Assembly: GCA_009760855.2 (NCBI GenBank)
Contig: WPIO01000066.1
Coordinates: 1,388,501 to 1,452,500 of the forward strand
DNA length: 64,000 nucleotides
Origin: Cristatella mucedo
Taxonomy: Eukaryota; Bryozoa; Phylactolaemata; Cristatellidae
Direction: 5' to 3'
Program-made: the position numbers and the translations under genes
Shown here: piece after piece, positions 12,607-23,650 of the stretch
Layout of the letters: each line of letters opens with the position of its first letter
Position numbering within the stretch: position 1 is the first letter of the stretch
Notes under the pieces: model-generated
Told to the model about the DNA's origin: nothing
What the model saw: the letters and a program-made list of their open reading frames with translations, nothing else
Database searches by the model: none

Positions 12607-12990
12607 ATATATGCTATGCCGACCACAAAGACCGAGATTACTTAACCTACACCGCAGCCATTGGAGGGCAATTAGACATCCAATGCAAAGCGTTCTGCTA
12701 CTACGAAAACCCAACATTGTTAGTTGGCTTTCAGTCTGAAAGGAGCTTAGAGACGGTTCCAAGACACAGCAACTGTGTTCAGGGAAAGTTGGTGAGAGAC
12801 AATAACTATTATGTATCAGAAAATGCATCTTCCTTTTGTCAGGAACTCAAAGGACAGTTTCCACGAAGAAGTAACTTCTTGGCTTCATTTGTTTTGAGTA
12901 ATGCCGTCTCAAAATTTGAAGGAAAATACAAATGCTACGTTCTAGCTGACGGACAGTATTCAGCATATTCTTTTAGAATCCTAATACAAA
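12607..12990 (+). CDS. Cysteine-rich Ig-like domain exon, gene 1
   Basis: Phase 1-1 exon of 128 codons with acceptor ctactttttcag|at and donor GTAAGT at 12991. The domain keeps a plausible canonical B-strand/F-strand pair, LDIQCKAF and GKYKCYVL. Four further cysteines (ICY, FCYY, SNCV, SFCQ) could form extra disulfides. It is thus distinct from the domains before and after it. It is the third domain counted from 2306. Reading on past the donor enters a LINE-A insertion in the next intron, which extends the open frame artificially to 13139. The ligand is unknown; extracellular location is inferred from the downstream membrane exon. Confidence 0.8.
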
Positions 12991-13009
12991 GTAAGTTACG
13001 GACTGTTTA

Positions 13010-13418
13010 CTCATACCTCGCACGAACCTCAAATGCTTTTGAAACAGTGGTTCTAGTTTGTATGCTTCCGAAGCATGGAACTCATTCTCGACCTGCGGCA
13101 CGAAGTCCCCTGACTGTTCCGCATATAAAAAGAAACTAAATACCCATCTATTTGTGACGCCACATAGTGGGTCCCTGTGATTCGTCATTCATGCGGTTGT
13201 GATTGCTGACTCAGTTCATGCTGTCACTAACTATACTTCCACGATTGGCCCTGGTCATCCAGCGACTAAACGTATTTTTCTCGTTATTTATTGAGCATTC
13301 TACCATTAACCATATGCCTGTGGTTTCTTTGCAGCAAACGTAACTGGCCTTGAAAGTGTTTGAGTTTTTGGTGGGCAATATATCAAATATATTATTAATA
13401 TTATTATTATTCGCTGCA
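13010..13418 (+). mobile_element. LINE-A 3' region in intron
   Basis: Begins about 20 bases after the splice donor at 12991 with the C-terminal coding remnant, then the 3' noncoding region and an ATT-rich end at 13385-13410. The terminal hairpin is eroded. Confidence 0.75.
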
Positions 13419-13581
13419 CCTGTAGCGAAATATTTTATCTCATCTGCAGCCACAGATATTTGATAATTAACTACCAGTGGGCAATTTATGCAACTCCTAC
13501 TTAGCCGCAACACTCGCATACACTTCATTAACGACATTGACTCAGACAATCCCTGGAAGCAATTGGTCTTTTTTATTTTAG

Positions 13582-13899
13582 GACCACCTCAGCTCACAGT
13601 CGTAGGACAAATAGCAGGTGGTTTCGAAAACGACAACGAACATCTTAATCTCACATGTTTAGCCTTCGACGGGAGACCACCTGCACGACTAACGTGGCTA
13701 ATTGATGGAAAGAGAACCAATTTGAAGGAACTTAAAAATGAAGTAGCTTTCGAAGACAGAAACTCGACTGAAATTAGTCTGAGCACTCTCTTGATACCTG
13801 CGGAACGCAGTTTTGATAGAAAAATAGCCGTTTGCATGACATTTGAAAGTGGCCGACTGCCGATTGTTTCGTCAAAACCCGTTGAGATACGTGTGTATT
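13582..13899 (+). CDS. Canonical C2/I-type Ig domain exon, gene 1
   Basis: Phase 1-1 exon of 106 codons. The acceptor follows a strong T-rich tract (gtcttttttattttag|ga) and the donor is GTAAGT at 13900. It has the classic layout: LNLTCLAF (B-strand Cys), GRPPARLTWLIDGK (C-strand Trp) and IAVCMTF (F-strand Cys). This C2-like domain with a PPxxLTW-type C strand is typical of membrane-proximal Ig domains in cell-adhesion and CD80-like receptors. It is the most conventional Ig exon in the window and anchors the IgSF assignment of the cluster. Read-through past the donor adds a hydrophobic then basic segment (FKFIFLSLILKVVKRK) before a stop at 14001-14003. Confidence 0.88.
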
Positions 13900-15094
13900 G
13901 TAAGTATTTTTCTAACTACGCGTTTAAGTTTATATTCCTCTCATTAATATTAAAAGTTGTCAAACGTAAAACATTTCACGTGCCAATTTACATAATTAAT
14001 TAAAATGTGGAAGTACTAATCACACTATAGTCAATTTAAAACTCGTTTTCCACATTCTTAAAAAATCTATCTCGTGACATGGGCAGTAGGATTATTTGGT
14101 GCAAGATCATAAGTTTAACATGACTCGAACACACAATTGATTCGTCGTTAGAAAGCTGTTCGGAATTTTAATGTTTTATTAAAGTGGCCTGATCATTTCT
14201 TTATATTTTAAGGTAATCTGTATTTTTAAAATTAACCTATTGAAATCCTATGTTGTCACAAACGCTTGCTCAACCACCTTTAAGATACTATTTTCTAAGC
14301 AGATATAGAGAATAGCGTGTAGTTAGCAATATAATTCCTTTAACTTTTCAAGGTCTATTTAGACACAGCAAAAGCTGTATTGCAGAATATCCATTGGAAA
14401 CCGTCTATACATCCTCTTGTGCATCTATATGCTAATCAGATTGGGCTGGAATAGAAAAATTGGCTTTTATCTTAAAAATAAATTGGTGATACAAACGAAA
14501 ATGACGGAAAAATTTACCCTGCGAAGGGTACATTTAAAGTGGCTTAATTGGAGTGGCAAATATTAGATAACATTAGCAAAATGTAAAATCGCCCAAAGCA
14601 TGCTTTTGCAATTGTTAAAGGAAATAAATAGCATCACTAAATAGCCGATCTGATTTCAAGTCAACAAAAATTATTCATATTTACCGATTGTTTGGTGTTC
14701 TCTGCTCCCAGTCATACCTACCACCCAGCACCATATGTGGTTTACAGTCTGCTGCTCACAATGACGAAACGATTGTGTGATACTTTGATTGCTTAAAGCC
14801 CAATTTGATTTTTAATTTAAACTTATTTTAAGTTATATGAATGATAACTATTGCGAGAATTAATTGTAGGAAAAATTTGTATATTGCATTAATTCATTTA
14901 AATAAGGAATATAATTCGTACGTCTTATATCAAGGAAGAAATAATATAAATTATGGTTCGAAAAAATGGAACTGGATTGTGTGTCATGACCTTGCAAAGG
15001 AAAATTCATTCAGCCACGGCCAAAGCTTTGAGATGAATATGTGTGTTTAGACCTGCCATAACAGAGATTTTTTGCGCTTTTTACAAACAGGGTC
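13900..15094 (+). other. Intron, unique sequence
   Basis: AT-rich sequence after the 13582 exon. No repeat family or exon recognised. Confidence 0.45.
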
Positions 15095-15405
15095 ACATCA
15101 AAGTCCTTGAAGATGGAAATCGTTAAACCAATACCTCAAAATCCTGGATTAGATTCAGAGGTCATTGCAAACTATCGCCCAGTTTCTCTTCTTCCTTTTT
15201 TGTCAAAGATTCTTGAACAAATGTCGGTAAGCAGCTGGTTGCACAAATTGAAAAGAATAATACGCCAGAAACATTTCAATCGGGTTTCAAGAGGAAGCAC
15301 TCAACCGAACCTGCTCTTCCCGTGTAAACAATGACATTCTATGCATTAGTGCTGACGGCAATGTCACTGCCCTAGCTCTGCTATATCATTCAGCTGCCTA
15401 CGAAA
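15095..15405 (+). mobile_element. LINE reverse-transcriptase fragment
   Basis: Encodes an RT N-terminal segment, 'NYRPVSLLPFLSKILEQ', shared by CR1/L2/Jockey-type LINEs. The preceding codons include KPIPQNPGLDSEVIA, unlike LINE-A, so this may be LINE-B or a third family. The frame breaks after about 75 codons. It abuts the (ATT)n end of the next, oppositely oriented element. Confidence 0.7.
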
Positions 15406-16812
15406 CATAATAATAATAATAATAATAATTCACTTGATAAAGCACCCTCAGAGAACTCAATCTCTTTCTAGGCGCTTTACATTTGCTGCAAAGTGAAATG
15501 CAATTTAATTGTATGTAAAATCATGCTTGAAAAACAAACGAAATGAATAATATGGTTAGGGTGACATGCACAGGGTCACCATGCAAATGTGGTTAGTGTC
15601 AGCATGCACAGTGTCAGCACACATAAGCACATCAAGGACGAATCACAGGGACCTACTAAATGCTGTCCTAAATAGGTGTGTTTTCATGTTCGCTTTAAAT
15701 GTGGTCAGGGAAATCAGGTCAGGGAATGTTCTGATGCAGGTCGGGAGGGAGTTCCAGGCTTTGGGAGCATATGAACAAAATGCACGGTCTCCGAAAGATT
15801 TAAGGTTTGTATGAGGTATTTCTAGACTGTTGAATTCCGAAAAGCGGGGGGGTACGATGCTTGGCCTGATGGGGTAGTATATCTGACAGATAGGCTGGAG
15901 CCATATAATGAAGGGACCTAAAAGTGAGCTACTAAACCTTGAAGCTAATTCGTTCCTTGACTGGTAGCCAGTGCAGGTCGGCGAGAAGTGGACTAATGTG
16001 GCAACTGCGAAGCTCACGACAGACAAGCCTAGCTGCAGAGTTTTGCACCAGCCTCAATTGCCTGATCGCACATGCTGGTAGGCCAGTAAGCAGTGAGTTG
16101 CAGATGTCGAGACGGGATGTCACGAATGCATGTACCAACTTGGACGTGGTATCTTTATCTAAACAAGCCGAATTTTAGCAGTGTTATGAATCTGAAAATA
16201 GGCAGATTTGACTGTGGAGCTGATATAGTCGTCTAAAGAGAGGTCACTTTGGAATATGACACCTAGATTTCGAGCTGATTCAACTGGAGATATGCTGGCA
16301 GAGCCAATTTAGAGAGTCAGCCTTTCCAATCTCTGGATCACACTGGGTTTGCCTATAACTAGTAAGTTAATTTTATCATCGTTAAGTTTTAGAAAATTTG
16401 CTGCCATCCATGTGCAGATGTCATCAATGCATGTAGCTAGTGAGTTTAGAGAATTTGAGGTGGTCGAAGGCTGGGAGGGATCAAAGCAAAGGTACAAGTG
16501 AGTGTCATCCACATAGAAGTGAAAGCCTAGATTATGCTTGGCAATCACATCAGCAAGAGGCAGAGTATAAACCGCGAAAAGAACCGGACCTAGCACTGAG
16601 CCCTGAGGTACTCCATATTTCAGAGTTACTTCAGATGATCTTTGTCCATTCGCGTCAATACTCTGGAGTCTCCCACTGACATAGGACCTGAACCACTGCA
16701 GAGCAGTGCCAGTGATGCCCAGGCGAGATGAGAGGCGCTCTAGAAGAACTTTGTGATGGATGGTATCAAAAGCAGCCGAAAGATCGAGCAAAACAAGCAG
16801 AGACACTCTACC
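15406..16812 (-). mobile_element. LINE-A copy, 5'-truncated
   Basis: Read on the minus strand it runs from mid-RT through the C-terminal coding region and 3' noncoding DNA to the hairpin and (ATT)n at 15406-15430. The RT core is the longest readable RT piece of the family in the window. Frameshifts separate it from the C-terminal frame at 15643-16138. Confidence 0.93.
16309..16812 (-). pseudogene. LINE-A reverse transcriptase fragment
   Basis: About 168 codons of RT palm: LLDLSAAFDTIHH (motif A region), GVPQGSVLGPVLF (motif B), FYVDDTHLYL (catalytic YxDD, here YVDD) and FLKLNDDK. It copies LINE RNA at nicked DNA in intact elements. Here it lacks the N-terminal half, the endonuclease and a start codon, so it is a relic. 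Confidence 0.9.
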
Positions 16813-18178
16813 CACGTCTGCATTCGATCACGATGTCCTCTTCGAACAATATAGAACAACTATTGGTCAGGTGGAGGAGGCACTGGCGTGGTTTAAACCG
16901 GCTCCTCTGAGCGTGTTCAATCCGTGGCATGTGGGGTCAGGTCTCATACACTAGACCACTCTCCTGTAAAATTGCTCAATCGTCCGACCTCGGTCCCCTG
17001 CTGCTCTCCATTTATACTTACCACTTATGAAAGGTTATTGAGGCCCGTGGAACAGGATATCACTTTCATGCTGCCGATAGTCAGTTGGATTGGCCATTCA
17101 AACCGCCTGAATCCGCTGCAGCAACTGATAAACTGAAAGGTTACCCTGCCCAAATTTGATCATGGATGTCGGGAAATTCCTTGAAAGGAAATGCAATAAC
17201 TCTTGTCAGCCGCACATAGGACACCATAGGCCTATGGCTGTATTAAAAGTCTCACTCTTTTAATAGCTGATGCTGGTGTGCAACAATCACCATGAGCTCA
17301 AAAAAGTGGTGTCGTTTTCCACAGCTGCCTCAAGTTTAAAAGCTTCGTTCAAAAGACTGGTTCTACAGCAAGCCACCACGTCCGATCCCTATCGATGATT
17401 ATGAGCTGTCTTCCACGGTGGCTTGCGAAATATTTACCTACCTCCTCAGCTCTGTCTCAGATTGATTATTGTAAATCCCTTTCGGCTTGGCTACCGAAAA
17501 AAGCAAGTAGGCCACTACAAATGGCTATGAATAAAGCTGCAAGGTTGGTTTTAAAGTCACAGACGTATGGCCGCGTGTCTCATTTGCTGAAAGAGCTAGA
17601 ATGGCTGCTGGCTTCTCTCAGAATACAAAGCAAAGTTCGTATGCTGGCCCACATATTCCGTAAAGGCTTGGTTCCTCCATAACTGAACTGCTGCACCAGT
17701 TTCAGGCTCCTCGCACCCTCAGGTTATGCATAGACGAGAAATTAGCTGTTCCATTTTTCACATTTTTCACATTTTCAATTTTTCAAATTTTTCCATTCAC
17801 CCTCAGGTCCTGTGTGGACAATAAATTAGCTGTCCCATTCCTCCGCTTGAGGACCGTTGGCAACACAAGCTCTAGCTGTGCATGTCCAAGACTGTGGAAC
17901 TGGCTTCCACAATTCTTGTGCAAAGATGACTGCTCACCTGCTGCTGACTGTGGCTTATTCTTTTTTGTGGTCCTGAGCTGCTATTTGTCCATGCTACTCA
18001 CTACCTCGACTGCTCTCTAGACTCCGCTGTACTTCTCACTTTTACTTTGTTGCGTGAGATGAAGTCTGTAGGCCACGGAATGGGCAACGAAAGCGGCTGA
18101 GGCTATGCTTTCGCTATACCAAACTCTACTGCCTAACACCCACGTTGTCTTTATGGCTTTACGTAGTTACAGATGGAG
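16813..18178 (+). mobile_element. LINE-B copy, RT to 3' end, decayed
   Basis: Starts in RT motif A ('SAFDHDVLFE' in broken frame), continues with ALAWFK, a degraded motif B near 16980-17010, and the C-terminal region (AARLVLKSQTYGRVSHLLKELEWLL). It ends near 'gtagttacagatgg'. A repeat-rich insertion or slippage at 17750-17800 (catttttcac units) is flanked by two copies of the same coding stretch ('aattagctgt' words). Abuts LINE-A tail-to-head at 16812/16813. Confidence 0.82.
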
Positions 18179-18929
18179 TTAAACTGCATAATATCTTTGA
18201 AAATTTAGGACAAGTTGGGGATGATGTCGCTAAAAGAGGCAATGATTTCTGGGCATGGAAAATTATATCACTGCCTCTGCGGAATTTGAAGATGTCAACA
18301 AAACCAAAAAGACTACATGTGCAAGACGATAGAGCGACCGGTTTTCTCTCAGGATTGGGAACTATTTTAGCGATGGGTGAGCTTGGGAAAACAGTGAAGT
18401 CATCAAATTGTCAGCAACAATGGATTTTTTTAAATTTGGTCGGTTCCTTGAAAGATGCCGATGTAGACGGTGAGCGGAACGATGCGCTTTTTATTTGGTA
18501 AAATGCAAAAGTTAATGCGGACAAGCCTTTCCTTACCACAGATTTGCCACGAACTAAAGGCAAGATTGAATATACAAGAATAATCATAGGTTGTCTATCA
18601 CTAACGCCAACAAGGCACCTTGCAATCCGAGGGAAAAGTTAGATGTTGTATGACTGTCGATCAGGCCCAAGTTTTTTTAAACTTAGGATAAATGAAGCTG
18701 AGCAGACTTGACTTGACAGAATAGACTGCACTCGATTTTGTCAAAGATAGTTTTTTGGAACCTGACACCTACATTTCCAGCAATTTTCGGGTATTACTTC
18801 CAATTTCTTTTTGAAGGTTACACATTAGAATTTTGGTTCACCCCTCACTACCTAAGTCAATTTCCCCACGGGTTTACTAGCCTTCTCATTTGGATTAGAT
18901 ACAACATCCCACATCGGAATGCATGTTAA
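18179..18929 (+). other. Unassigned sequence with a 118-codon open frame
   Basis: The frame ending at 18501 begins in the LINE-B 3' end, so its first ten or so codons are transposon-derived. The rest (for example DFWAWKIISLPLRNLKM) resembles no family I can name. It may be part of another decayed element or chance. Confidence 0.3.
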
Positions 18930-19105
18930 ATCTGTGGGAAATGAAGCGCGATTGAATGTTTAGCCCAACCATGCTCAATAAAGAAGCATAACATGGTTAG
19001 AATTTATGTGCATGGGTTGCACAGCATGCAAATATGGTTCGTGGCAGATTGAACAGCATCAGCGTGCATATGAACATGAGGAGCATAGCTGGCTGATCCT
19101 TCTCA
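18930..19105 (-). mobile_element. LINE-A 3' noncoding fragment
   Basis: Reverse-complement match to the 3' noncoding region ('caaccatgctcaataaa', 'gcagcatgcaaatatggttcgtggcag' type words). No hairpin remains. Confidence 0.65.
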
Positions 19106-19734
19106 GTGAGTATTTCATAAACTTCGGTAACTATTGAAAATCAAACTAAAAGTCTGAATAGAGAAATTTGGTCGCACGACCAGGATTTGATAGAAACGTC
19201 ATCTAGTCTTACAATACAAGGCTTCCAATGAGCAGATTTGTTACTTCCAACTTGCTTAGTTTTGGATAAACATGTCTTACACAAGTAAGATAAGTAAGTA
19301 TTACCAAATTCAAGGTGGTCAGGTATCAAAGCAAATATCTAGGTGTGTTTAAAATCAATAAAATGTTAACCAACATTTTGATCCTGCAATTATTCAATAA
19401 GGGGTTTTAATCAGAAAAATAAGTGCACCCAAGACCTGATCACATCGGCAAAACATCATTTGGTGGCTATTTGGAAGACTTTCCAATTTGGCGTAAATAC
19501 TAACTTGGCCCTAACTGTTACATGTAAAAATCGATTGTATTTGTATTACACTGATATCTAATTCTATGTATGAGTGGTGCTCCAAGTGAATTAAGTAACA
19601 ACAACCAAATTTCCCTGCTTCCTTTTTTTAGGTAAGACTGCTGTTTTGTGTTTACGATGTTAGCTCTACTCTAAGTAAAAATGTGCAACATATCACGTGA
19701 TTGTTAGGGAGATTGTATATCTAACAGATTTATT
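19106..19734. other. Unique sequence in intron
   Basis: Nothing recognised. Confidence 0.4.
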
Positions 19735-19915
19735 TAAGACAGCATTTAGTGGGTCCCTGTGAATCGTCCTTCACTTGCTTGCGAGTACTGACACTGTGCA
19801 TGCTGCCACTAACCACATTTGCATGCTGTAAAGCTCCTAGAGAGAGATTGATTTCTGTGAGGGCGCTTTATCAAGTGCATTATTATTATTATTATTATTA
19901 TTATTAATTACAACA
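19735..19915 (+). mobile_element. LINE-A 3' tail with internal deletion
   Basis: 3' noncoding region jumps from 'tttgcatgctg' straight to 'taaagctcctag', losing about 90 bases, then the hairpin and a clean (ATT)n. Confidence 0.85.
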
Positions 19916-21504
19916 TGTGGTATGCCTGTCGGATCATACAGACTTGTTCCGAGAATTCAGAGTTGGCTTAAATTGCTTTGCTCATTTAGCTGAATCTTTA
20001 AGCATTTGTTAGTAACAACGGTAGTCACTCATTCTTTTGACATCCCTGAGATGGCCTTTGGATGACCACTTGACAACACACACAACTTCAGGGAAGGATA
20101 GCCATGTCCTAGTTATTCAAGAGTACCGGGAACTCTAGTGCACCGGTTAAGCAATCGATCTATGCTGGGTGCTTTTTTATTGGATGCACGAGAATCTCTC
20201 ATCATGGTTTAGTGACCGGTACAATATTTAGTAGGCAAACGCTCTATCTGTCAAGCTTAGGCCAGCATGCCGAAGCCGGAGCTACACCCAAGCAGGCTTG
20301 TCATAGAAATATCCGGCCATTAATATGTATTTTGAAGCAGGTAGCAATGCAAAGTATAATGAAACAAAAAGAGCAGAAAGTGTAAATCTGAAATTCTCAG
20401 ATACGTTTAAACTGAGATTTAAGTGATGCAAAGTAATTGCTGCAAATATTGGAGTATAAATGGAGCTCGTGTCTATGGTTGCTGACAATATGAAGGCTTA
20501 ATAACTGAAATATATCACTCTAGTGCAATTAAGAACTTGATCGTATGGTGCCGTGTACGGTAGGTGAGAGATCTTAGTGGAGAACAAAGGAAGCTTGGTG
20601 GATTGTCTAGTAAAATGGAATGCTAATAAAGTGATGTGTAATGCAGACACGAAATCTTCAAATTGGTATATGCTTGAGAGCTCTTAATAAAAATTTCGAA
20701 TTGAATGGCATTTTGTGGAAACATAGCATTGTTGAATAAATATATAAGTTGATGGTTTGGGCCACAGCTGCGATGATAACTAGCCTAGGACAGGTTATCT
20801 TAAAGAGGGAAATGCTGTATTCCGCTTGCAACCATTTGCTGAAGAATAGAAAGTTCGGTAACCTTTACAGATATGCTGAAAGGTAGACCTTGGTTTTGGT
20901 GAGTATATAAACATTATTATCATTGATACAGCCAGAGATGAGATTGGGAGAGTTGGATTAACCTGGAGGTTTGAAGTAGTGAAAGTAAAGGTGGAGTAGA
21001 TTTACATCGTCAACAGAGCTATTACTGAAGATATCGGCAATTAAAACATTATACTTATTAGAAACATTATCATCTAGAGTTATTAAAATAATGGCATTTA
21101 TGTTGCAGGACTTTGAATATATTTGTGGTTGTTCTAGCGACTTGATCGTCCGACAATATCTACTTCAGCGTGCTCATACACCACTATTGTTGAAGCTTGA
21201 AGTATTCTCTCTTGATGGCCTGCCTTCATTTTACGTCGAAGGTAGTGCACTTATTTCCAGTAACTTTAAGAATCTAAGTAAACTTACGCCACTCATGCAC
21301 CAAAATACGAATCATTCTTTCAAACAAGCCTGTTCATACTTTCAAGGAAAGTTACTCTTTACTTCAAGGTTTTCTCCTATTACATGTTCATCATTACCCG
21401 AATGAAAAACGATGGAGTTCTAATGCTGATGGACTTGAGTATCTTTAGTTGAATTGGGCTAGTTGGCCTAAGCATGATAATTCAATCAAAATTTCCAGTG
21501 TGTG
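19916..21504. other. Unique intronic sequence
   Basis: A 104-codon open frame at 21091-21405 follows an AG at 21107-21108, but continuing in phase 1 from that AG hits an immediate stop and no Ig pattern is seen. No repeat recognised. Confidence 0.35.
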
Positions 21505-21690
21505 CATATATTTACATGTGTGACCATGTGTATGTCATCTCTCTAACCATTTTATTCGTGTTGTGTATCAATCATTATACCACTAACCATTCGACCGCTT
21601 TCTTTTGCAGCAAATGTAAAGCGTCTAGAAAGAGATTGATCTCTCTGAATGTGCTTTTTCAAGTGCAATATTACATTGTAATTATAATTA
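21505..21690 (+). mobile_element. LINE-A 3' tail
   Basis: 3' noncoding words, the hairpin (aagcgtctagaaagagattg) and an eroded ATT end. About 350 bases upstream of the 22043 exon. Confidence 0.75.
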
Positions 21691-22042
21691 ATAAATTATG
21701 TGCTGGCAATTTTCTTGCTTAAAATTCTCTGAATTAGTGCCTTAGTTTAATGGAAAGCTCCATGGAATTATTCAATGGCTGTTTGTCTGCAACGTGCTTG
21801 CCATTCCGTAAAAGGTTGATGTGCTCGACTCTTACAAAATAGGCCCACTGCAAAATGCAAGAATGCCTAATGCCGTCCAATGCAGGCATAGCGTCAGCCA
21901 CTCGGTCTCTTCTGCTGATAAGTTAAATTATTTTATCAATTAGCTGTGTTTAAATGTTAGTATAGGCTATCCTGAATTTCACATCATCTGTCAGTGCAGT
22001 TCTGGTATTAAATTTTTTTTACGTTTTACTTTTCGCTTTCAG

Positions 22043-22315
22043 TTCCGCCTTCTAATATCCCTGACCGACACATCGAGAACACAGATTCGACACTCATTAC
22101 TTGCCTTGTTTTTGAAAGCAACCCGCCAATTCACTCGAACAACTGTGAACTTCAGAAGTCTGATAATCAGGGCTCAGCAAATAAATATAAAACGCTGCTG
22201 GTTAAATCGTATGCAATTCAGGGAACAGCAAGTGCAAAATTTCGTTGCCAATGTCTATATCACTTTCGAGATGTAAAAAAACAGGTTACTGCTTACATAT
22301 ATATAAACTGGAAAG
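22043..22315 (+). CDS. Short Ig-like domain exon, gene 1 (membrane-proximal)
   Basis: Phase 1-1 exon of 91 codons without any in-frame ATG. Acceptor ttttcgctttcag|tt and donor GTGAGA at 22316. It begins PPSNIPDRH, echoing the PPQLTV opening of the 13582 exon. Putative B- and F-strand cysteines are ITCLVF and FRCQCLYHF, with another at NNCELQ. The C-strand tryptophan is missing and the domain is short, as for a diverged C2-type fold. Its place just before the membrane exon makes it the membrane-proximal domain. An unbroken 91-codon frame between two good splice sites of matching phase is the main evidence. Confidence 0.75.
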
Positions 22316-22661
22316 GTGAGACCACTCTGCTTTAAAATTTCTACAAACCTTTGTATGTACAGTTATTCATTCATTTGTATATTAATTTTTTTACAGTGAA
22401 TGCATAATTCAACATAGACCTAAATAAAAAAAATGTCAGATTACCTGCATTTCAGAAAACATGCACTTAAGTTTTTTTAATTGTTATTTTGTGTTGCCAA
22501 TCATCTTTTTACTTGCCAACATTTAAAGGGACTTACTATTAGGTATCTGTGATACTAGTCGACCAGAATTGAAACCAGTTGTCTGGCTCTGTTTTGATTG
22601 TACTTCAACTATTTCCTGTTGGTCATTCTACTAAAATAGCTCCGAAGCCTTTTCAGCTCGT

Positions 22662-22925
22662 ATTAGCAATAATGATAATGAATTTGATATAGTGCCCTCC
22701 GAGAACTCATTCGATTTTTAGGCACTTTTCATTTGCTGCAAAGAAAGCACGATCGAATGGTTGCTGGCAGCTTGCTCAAAGATAACAAGCAAAACATGGT
22801 TAGGTGTGACATGCACGTGGTCATCATGCGTAATACTGTTAGTGGCAGAGAATGCACGGTGTCAGCAGGCATAAGCACATACAGGACAAACCACAGGGAC
22901 CCAACAGATTCTGTGATAAATAGAC
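22662..22925 (-). mobile_element. LINE-A 3' tail
   Basis: ATT-like end, hairpin complement (gtgccctccgagaactc) and 3' noncoding region in reverse orientation. First of a dense series in the 22316-32730 intron. Confidence 0.8.
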
Positions 22926-23339
22926 AAATATTTCTGTAATAAGACCTACTTTCGTTTCTTTTCAAATGTGCCTCTCCAAGGATAGCAGACAACCAATAGT
23001 TGCATAACCAAGTTTCTCTTCCATGAAGGAACTATGATGCATCTTAGTGTTGATGTATTAAGAGCAAAATTCTTCACCTTACCCAGAAGGTGACTCATAA
23101 CTAGATTAGCTATGTAAATGTTCTGCAGAATTGCATTACCGTCATCAACATGCTCTTCATCCATCACATTCTTTATTTCTCTCACTCATGGCTTCATCAC
23201 TAAAAATTGATTTTTGGATAATAGCTAAACCAATAATATTAATTAAAAGTCAGCTAATCATGATCTCACTTTATGTGCTTTAGAAATGCAGTAAGGTGTG
23301 CATGATTGAACGGTTTGTGTTAACTTGAGCCATACCTGT

Positions 23340-23650
23340 AAGTTTCATTAGTAGCAGCATGCAGAGCCTTAGTGCCCACAGCCACACAAAGAAAATCACG
23401 AGAACCTACTCCTTGCAGTTCCTAATGGGTGCATTCTTAGCTTCTTTCTAAATGTATCTCTAGATAGGGAGCTATGGTGTGAGTCCATTTGGGACTTAGT
23501 GAAATACTTTTGAAGCGTATGATCTTAAGGTTATGGTCATTTAAGGATCTTTGGCTCGTGTAAGATAGAGCTAAATTATTCGATTCAGAAAAGCTGATGG
23601 CACGATGCCTAGCTTTTTTGGAGCAGGTATGAGAGGCACCGTTGAGCCCT
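23340..23650 (-). mobile_element. LINE-A fragment, heavily decayed
   Basis: Weak but collinear match to the 3' noncoding region and C-terminal coding end. Cut at 23650 by the (ATT)n end of the next copy, so it is probably older. Confidence 0.6.

Noticed and set aside
21091-21405. A 104-codon frame as a further Ig exon of gene 1
   Set aside because: Phase 1 entry from the nearby AG meets a stop at once, no Ig motifs, no matching phase-1 donor.
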